This document shows positions 60,305 to 64,000 of a stretch of DNA of 64,000 bases, in pieces. The stretch lies in NCBI GenBank assembly GCA_002812745.2, contig NCSJ02000228.1:1-64000 (forward strand), in the 5' to 3' direction. Source of the stretch: Scytalidium lignicola. Taxonomy: Eukaryota; Ascomycota; Leotiomycetes. The position numbers were made by a program, and so were the translations under genes. The notes below the pieces were generated by a model. The model was not told the DNA's origin and ran no database searches. It saw only the letters and a program-made list of their open reading frames with translations. Numbering within the stretch: position 1 is the stretch's first letter; every line of letters begins with the position of its first letter.

Positions 60305-62516
60305 ATGCCTCTCTCCACAAAGCGATCCCAGCGGGGCCGGCGCGAAGTCATCAAAAGTGAGCCGGAGGAAGCTGAAATGCCTGATTCGTCTCCCTCTCGG
60401 CCTATGAAGAGAAGAAAGAAGGTATTTACAGCCCGGAAATCATGTTCATATGCATAAGATGTGGTTAAACTAGGTGGCTAACGGAATATTAAGGCCGATG
60501 AACCTGCACATAAAACACCCTCGCAGATACCTAAACTCCCACTCGATAGGTCCGGAATTCCAATGGATGACCAAGAGTTGATCAGTGCAGTTGTTCCATA
60601 TCTTAGTATGCCCGATCATTTCGTCCAGGCCAGCCGAGATCATGCGAATGCCCTCCATGAGAAACATAGTAAGGATGGCGTCCAAGCATTTGCAAAGCTA
60701 GCCGGACAGGACTGGACTTTCTATATCAAGAAACTCAGAAACAATATTGGGCGACCACCAGAAGGTTTAAATTCGGCAGACTTAATGCATAAGGACATCC
60801 ATGCTGATGACTTTTCGCCGGATGCCCCGGACAACGAGAGTAGAATTCATGTCGATCTAGGACCTAGCAAAATGATCTCTCGACTACATGCCGAAATCTT
60901 CTTCGACACGGATTCGGAACGGTGGAACATCATTGTGAACGGTCGCAACGGAGTTAGGATTGACGGTAATATGCTACGCCGTGGAGAACAACAGATCCTA
61001 GTCAGCGGCAGAGTTATCGAAATCGGAGGAGTTGAAATGATGTTTGTGCTTCCTGAGGTTGATGGTAGTATCCAGATCCATAGAAGATATCTCCAAAGAG
61101 CCGGTCTTATCCGAAGCGATCACGATGAGGCACAGGAGCAGAGGCAGCGACCATCGACTGCCAATGAGCAACGTTCTTCTTCAACACAAGCTACCACACT
61201 TGGACAGAGTGCTTTACCTGGTCCTCTACCAATCGCGCCAGCGCCCCCTGACTACAAACGTCCCGGAACTCCACCCAGTACCAATCCTAAGGCTCCTTTT
61301 TCTGCTGGAAAATCCCCTGGCTATGCTAATGGAGGCACTATTCTGATGAATGCTGATGATGTTGATCTCAGCCTTGACACCAACCAGCATATCAAACCTT
61401 CGTACAGTTATGCACAGATGATTAGTCAAGCAATTCTAGATGCCGAGGACGAGAAGTTAAATTTGAACGGCATTTACAACTATATTATGGATAAGTATGC
61501 TTATTACAGACACCAACACGGTGGTGGATGGCAGGTAAGTACATACCCACTTGGAAATATTGCTTTATGCTAAACAACCTCCAGAACTCTATCCGTCACA
61601 ACCTCTCGTTGAACAAGGCCTTTCACAAGATAGCTCGCACCTCGGACGAACCCGGTAAGGGCATGAAATGGTGCATCGTACCAGAAGCCCGCGAGGAGAT
61701 GGCAAAGAACTGTGTCCGGGGTGGGCGAGGTGGTCATCGAGGTTCATCCGTCCCAGGCTCGCCAGGTAATCTAGGTTATCTTTCTCGGGCTGCAAGAGAT
61801 GGTGCTGGGGGCCAAGTTTCAGCACAAAAGGCTAAACCATCATCTCCAGCTGGCTCACCTGCTTTGAGCTCCTTTAATTCGACTGTTCAGTTTACTCCTG
61901 ATCGACCTGCCCAGGGTCCGATTTTGCAAGATAGTCTTCCTGGCGATGGAAGCCCCTTGCCTAGACATCGACGATCTCACAACAGCACGTTTGGCCTCTC
62001 TGATAACATGCCTGGGTCCCCGCCAGTTCTCTCATCATCATATTTGCAAGAAGAGGGCAGCTCTTTCGTCACGCCGGCTCCTCACCGTGTCCATCCACGC
62101 CTTGCTCCTCCCAGTACGGCACAGCGGCCTAGTCAACACATGCCAACCAGTTCACCTGCCCCTTTCTGGAAATACGCTGATATTGGAAGCACGCCGTTGA
62201 AGGGAGCATCGTTCGACATAAGTCCAATAAAGCGTTCTGGTCCAATCCCACCGAGCAGCAGCCCGCCCCCTGCAGATCGGAGATCAGCTGCTGGTAGTCC
62301 ATCGAGAACTGGATATACTACAAAGTCTGAAATACATGATGTCGATGATCTGGAAGAAGAGGACCAAGGATTCGATCTCACGAGGTTTGTCTCTCGTCTT
62401 CTCCTTTATATACTTTCTACTAACACGTTTACAGAGGATTCCAAAGTATTGGATCTTACCATGCTCCTGTTAGTAGTGGGCTCCCCGTAGCAAGTGCTCT
62501 CAATAGTCATGCTTGA
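60305..62516 (+). CDS. fkh2: FHA-forkhead transcription factor (Fkh1/Fkh2-like)
   Basis: Nuclear transcription factor; yeast Fkh1/Fkh2 and fission yeast Fkh2 drive mitotic (CLB2-type) gene expression, and the FHA domain binds phosphothreonine partners. Four exons, 60305-60421, 60494-61534, 61585-62384 and 62435-62516, join in phase to 679 residues. The N-terminus is basic (RPMKRRKK). The FHA domain lies about residues 105-225, with the phosphopeptide-binding SRLHAEIFF and [13 protein letters not shown]. The forkhead domain is about residues 338-425: [20 protein letters not shown], then [20 protein letters not shown] joined across intron 2, then [11 protein letters not shown]. The C-terminal half is Ser/Pro-rich with many SP sites ([24 protein letters not shown]), fitting CDK control. 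The symbol is used for the FHA-plus-forkhead class; one-to-one orthology was not tested. Confidence 0.92.
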
Positions 62517-63423
62517 AGATGCAAGATTATTGAATCATGAGGAGATGTTTATGCTTAGCAGAATTTCTGGATGCATTGGCTTACGCTGGTATTATGGCTT
62601 TCGGGATTACAGGACGATTTGCATTCTTTGTATGATTTAGTTTAGCTGTGTTAGCTTGGTTGTGGTACAGGGTTTTCTGCGTCTCTAACGTGAAGATGAG
62701 AAATGATGGAATGGGGGAGGCATGGCGTTAGGAGGGCTAGATGCCATGAGTATCACGATGATGCTTGATCTGCAATTGTCATTGCACCGCATTTGCATTG
62801 TGCACTTTAAGTGTGTGTAATCTTAAGGACACAAAAGTTCTGAATTAACGTTTGCGCTATATTTCATTGTTTTGCTTGGTGATTTGTAGTCTCAGTAAGA
62901 AAACCAATGAAACGAGTAATGATATGATGTTTATTCCATTTTAAGGAATGGCAGAAAAGTTAGAACGCTCCTCCAGAAGATTGTTCATAACTTTTTATAC
63001 ACCCAACATCCCAACGATCTTTAACTATTATTCTCACGTGAAATCACGAGCCTTCCGCTTGGGGTTCAGGCCACGGCGTCATACAAAATTATAACTTTTA
63101 CTAAACTTTTTATCTAAATTATCAATGAAGTACGATTTTATAATTTTTAAGATTATTAACAATTACTTATTTATATAATGAAGAATATCTAAAAATATTA
63201 AACTCCACATAACTTCTCATGGTGATCCTACCAATGTCATATATTAATTCGCTCGATGTAACAATACTATCTCGATTTCATCTTACATCAAGTTTAGAGC
63301 ATCCACCATACTCCCTACCTCCTGGCAATCTCTCAACACCTCCGCCAGGCGCTTTCTTGCTTCTTCCGGCTCCCAATCAACAAGTTTCCTCTCCTTTCCC
63401 TCTTCCATCTTCCTCCCCACAAA
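62517..63423. other. 3' spacer with very AT-rich core
   Basis: About 900 bases between convergent genes. Around 63085-63215 the sequence is nearly all A and T. No feature is recognised. Confidence 0.6.
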
Positions 63424-63960
63424 TCATTCCATAGCCTCCTTTTCGTCGGAGCTCAAAATCCCTACCCTCGTTCTCCACCTCTCACAAGTATCACCCATCT
63501 CATCTCTGGCGCCAAAGAACCTCTCATCCAAGTACTTCCAATAGATGCTATCGAACGCCCAACTCTTCCTTGCTGCATAGTTCATCCAGAATCTGCCTGT
63601 CTCCCAGCTTTCCCTCATATACATAGCTAGATTTTCTTTGCTTCCAACTTCTTTCTCGACCTCTTCCATGCCATTGAACCACACCTTAACCCTCTCATCA
63701 TAAATTTTAGCCCAGGACTCAATACCATCCTCCCATCGCTCTGGCTGCTCGAGAAGTAACCACCATGGGGGATCTAGCGCAAATTGTTTAGGCGCTACAT
63801 AACTAAACTCGAAGTCTATCAAAGAGACAATTCTGCTGTTCTCATCCAACAGGACATTCCCGGCACGGAGGTCGTCACACCATAGGCTGAAACCACCTGT
63901 TTTGGGTGGTGCAGGCAGTAGTAGCCTTGTGCTCGAATTGTGAGATCTAGATTGTACGGA
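63424..63960 (-). CDS. APH-fold kinase-like protein, 3' part only
   Basis: C-terminal exon of an aminoglycoside-phosphotransferase/choline-kinase-fold protein, a family greatly expanded in ascomycetes and mostly of unknown substrate. The catalytic loop is visible as FSLWCDDLRAGNVLLDENS (Brenner-type D...N), followed by the metal-binding Asp of SLIDFEFSYVAPKQFALDPP and the fungal-typical PWWLLLEQPERW. The usual HxD is CDD here, which is common in this fungal subgroup. The frame is closed by TAG just upstream (63961-63963). An acceptor (GACTAG) there implies an intron and more exons beyond the right edge; the exact exon edge is uncertain. The end is KEAME-stop at 63424. Confidence 0.8.
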   Translation of the reverse strand, partial: SVQSRSHNSSTRLLLPAPPKTGGFSLWCDDLRAGNVLLDENSRIVSLIDFEFSYVAPKQFALDPPWWLLLEQPERWEDGIESWAKIYDERVKVWFNGMEEVEKEVGSKENLAMYMRESWETGRFWMNYAARKSWAFDSIYWKYLDERFFGARDEMGDTCERWRTRVGILSSDEKEAME

Positions 63961-64000
63961 CTAGTCATCGTCTTGAAATCCAAAGGTAGAAAGTTTTCCT

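Overview
This window is nuclear DNA of a filamentous ascomycete (Pezizomycotina). The evidence is genes split by short spliceosomal introns (about 45-130 nt, GTRNGT donors, YAG acceptors), and orthologues typical of that group: a PalB/Rim13 calpain, an FHA-forkhead factor, a DUF2985 membrane protein, a CLU1/TIF31 homologue and a bis-haem ferric reductase. I cannot fix the order or genus from sequence alone. Gene models below were built by reading both strands and joining exons so that phase is kept throughout. Family assignments rest on recognised motifs, not on database searches.

Layout. 1-10.3 kb: no gene I can support; microsatellites and a TGTAC pentamer repeat, AT-rich towards the right. 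10.3-16.3 kb (minus): TFIIIC subunit Tfc4 (six exons) and the SAM-domain RNA-binding protein Vts1. 18.24 kb: an interrupted tRNA-Ile(AAU) gene with a Pol III terminator. 18.4-21 kb: AT-rich, gene-poor. 21-25.6 kb: peroxisomal adenine-nucleotide carrier (minus) divergent from PalB calpain (plus). 26-28 kb (minus): C2H2 zinc-finger factor with more than 3 kb of gene-free upstream DNA. 31.2-34.9 kb (minus): drug/metabolite-type transporter (SLC35F6-like) and a DUF2985 membrane protein. 35.7 kb: a 240-bp inverted-repeat element. 36.1-38.1 kb: Sen15 (plus) convergent with a zinc alcohol dehydrogenase (minus, five exons). 38.7-42 kb (minus): Yippee-type zinc protein and ferric reductase. 44.9-52.3 kb: an unrecognised 884-residue protein (minus) divergent from Clu1 (plus). 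52.9-54.5 kb (minus): class-III aminotransferase. 54.5-60.3 kb: gene-free, holding a 227-bp MITE-like element. 60.3-62.5 kb (plus): FHA-forkhead factor. 63.4 kb to the edge (minus): 3' end of an APH-fold kinase-like gene.

These are mostly single-copy housekeeping and regulatory genes with no shared pathway; there is no biosynthetic cluster. The most unusual items are the tRNA-Ile gene carrying a 49-nt insertion between its D arm and anticodon arm as well as an 11-nt canonical-site intron, and two unrelated short inverted-repeat elements, both flanked by TA. Nine ambiguous bases (3469, 4754, 22820, 31163, 34229, 39682, 42447-42448, 58156) mostly lie beside homopolymers or simple repeats and look like assembly joins.
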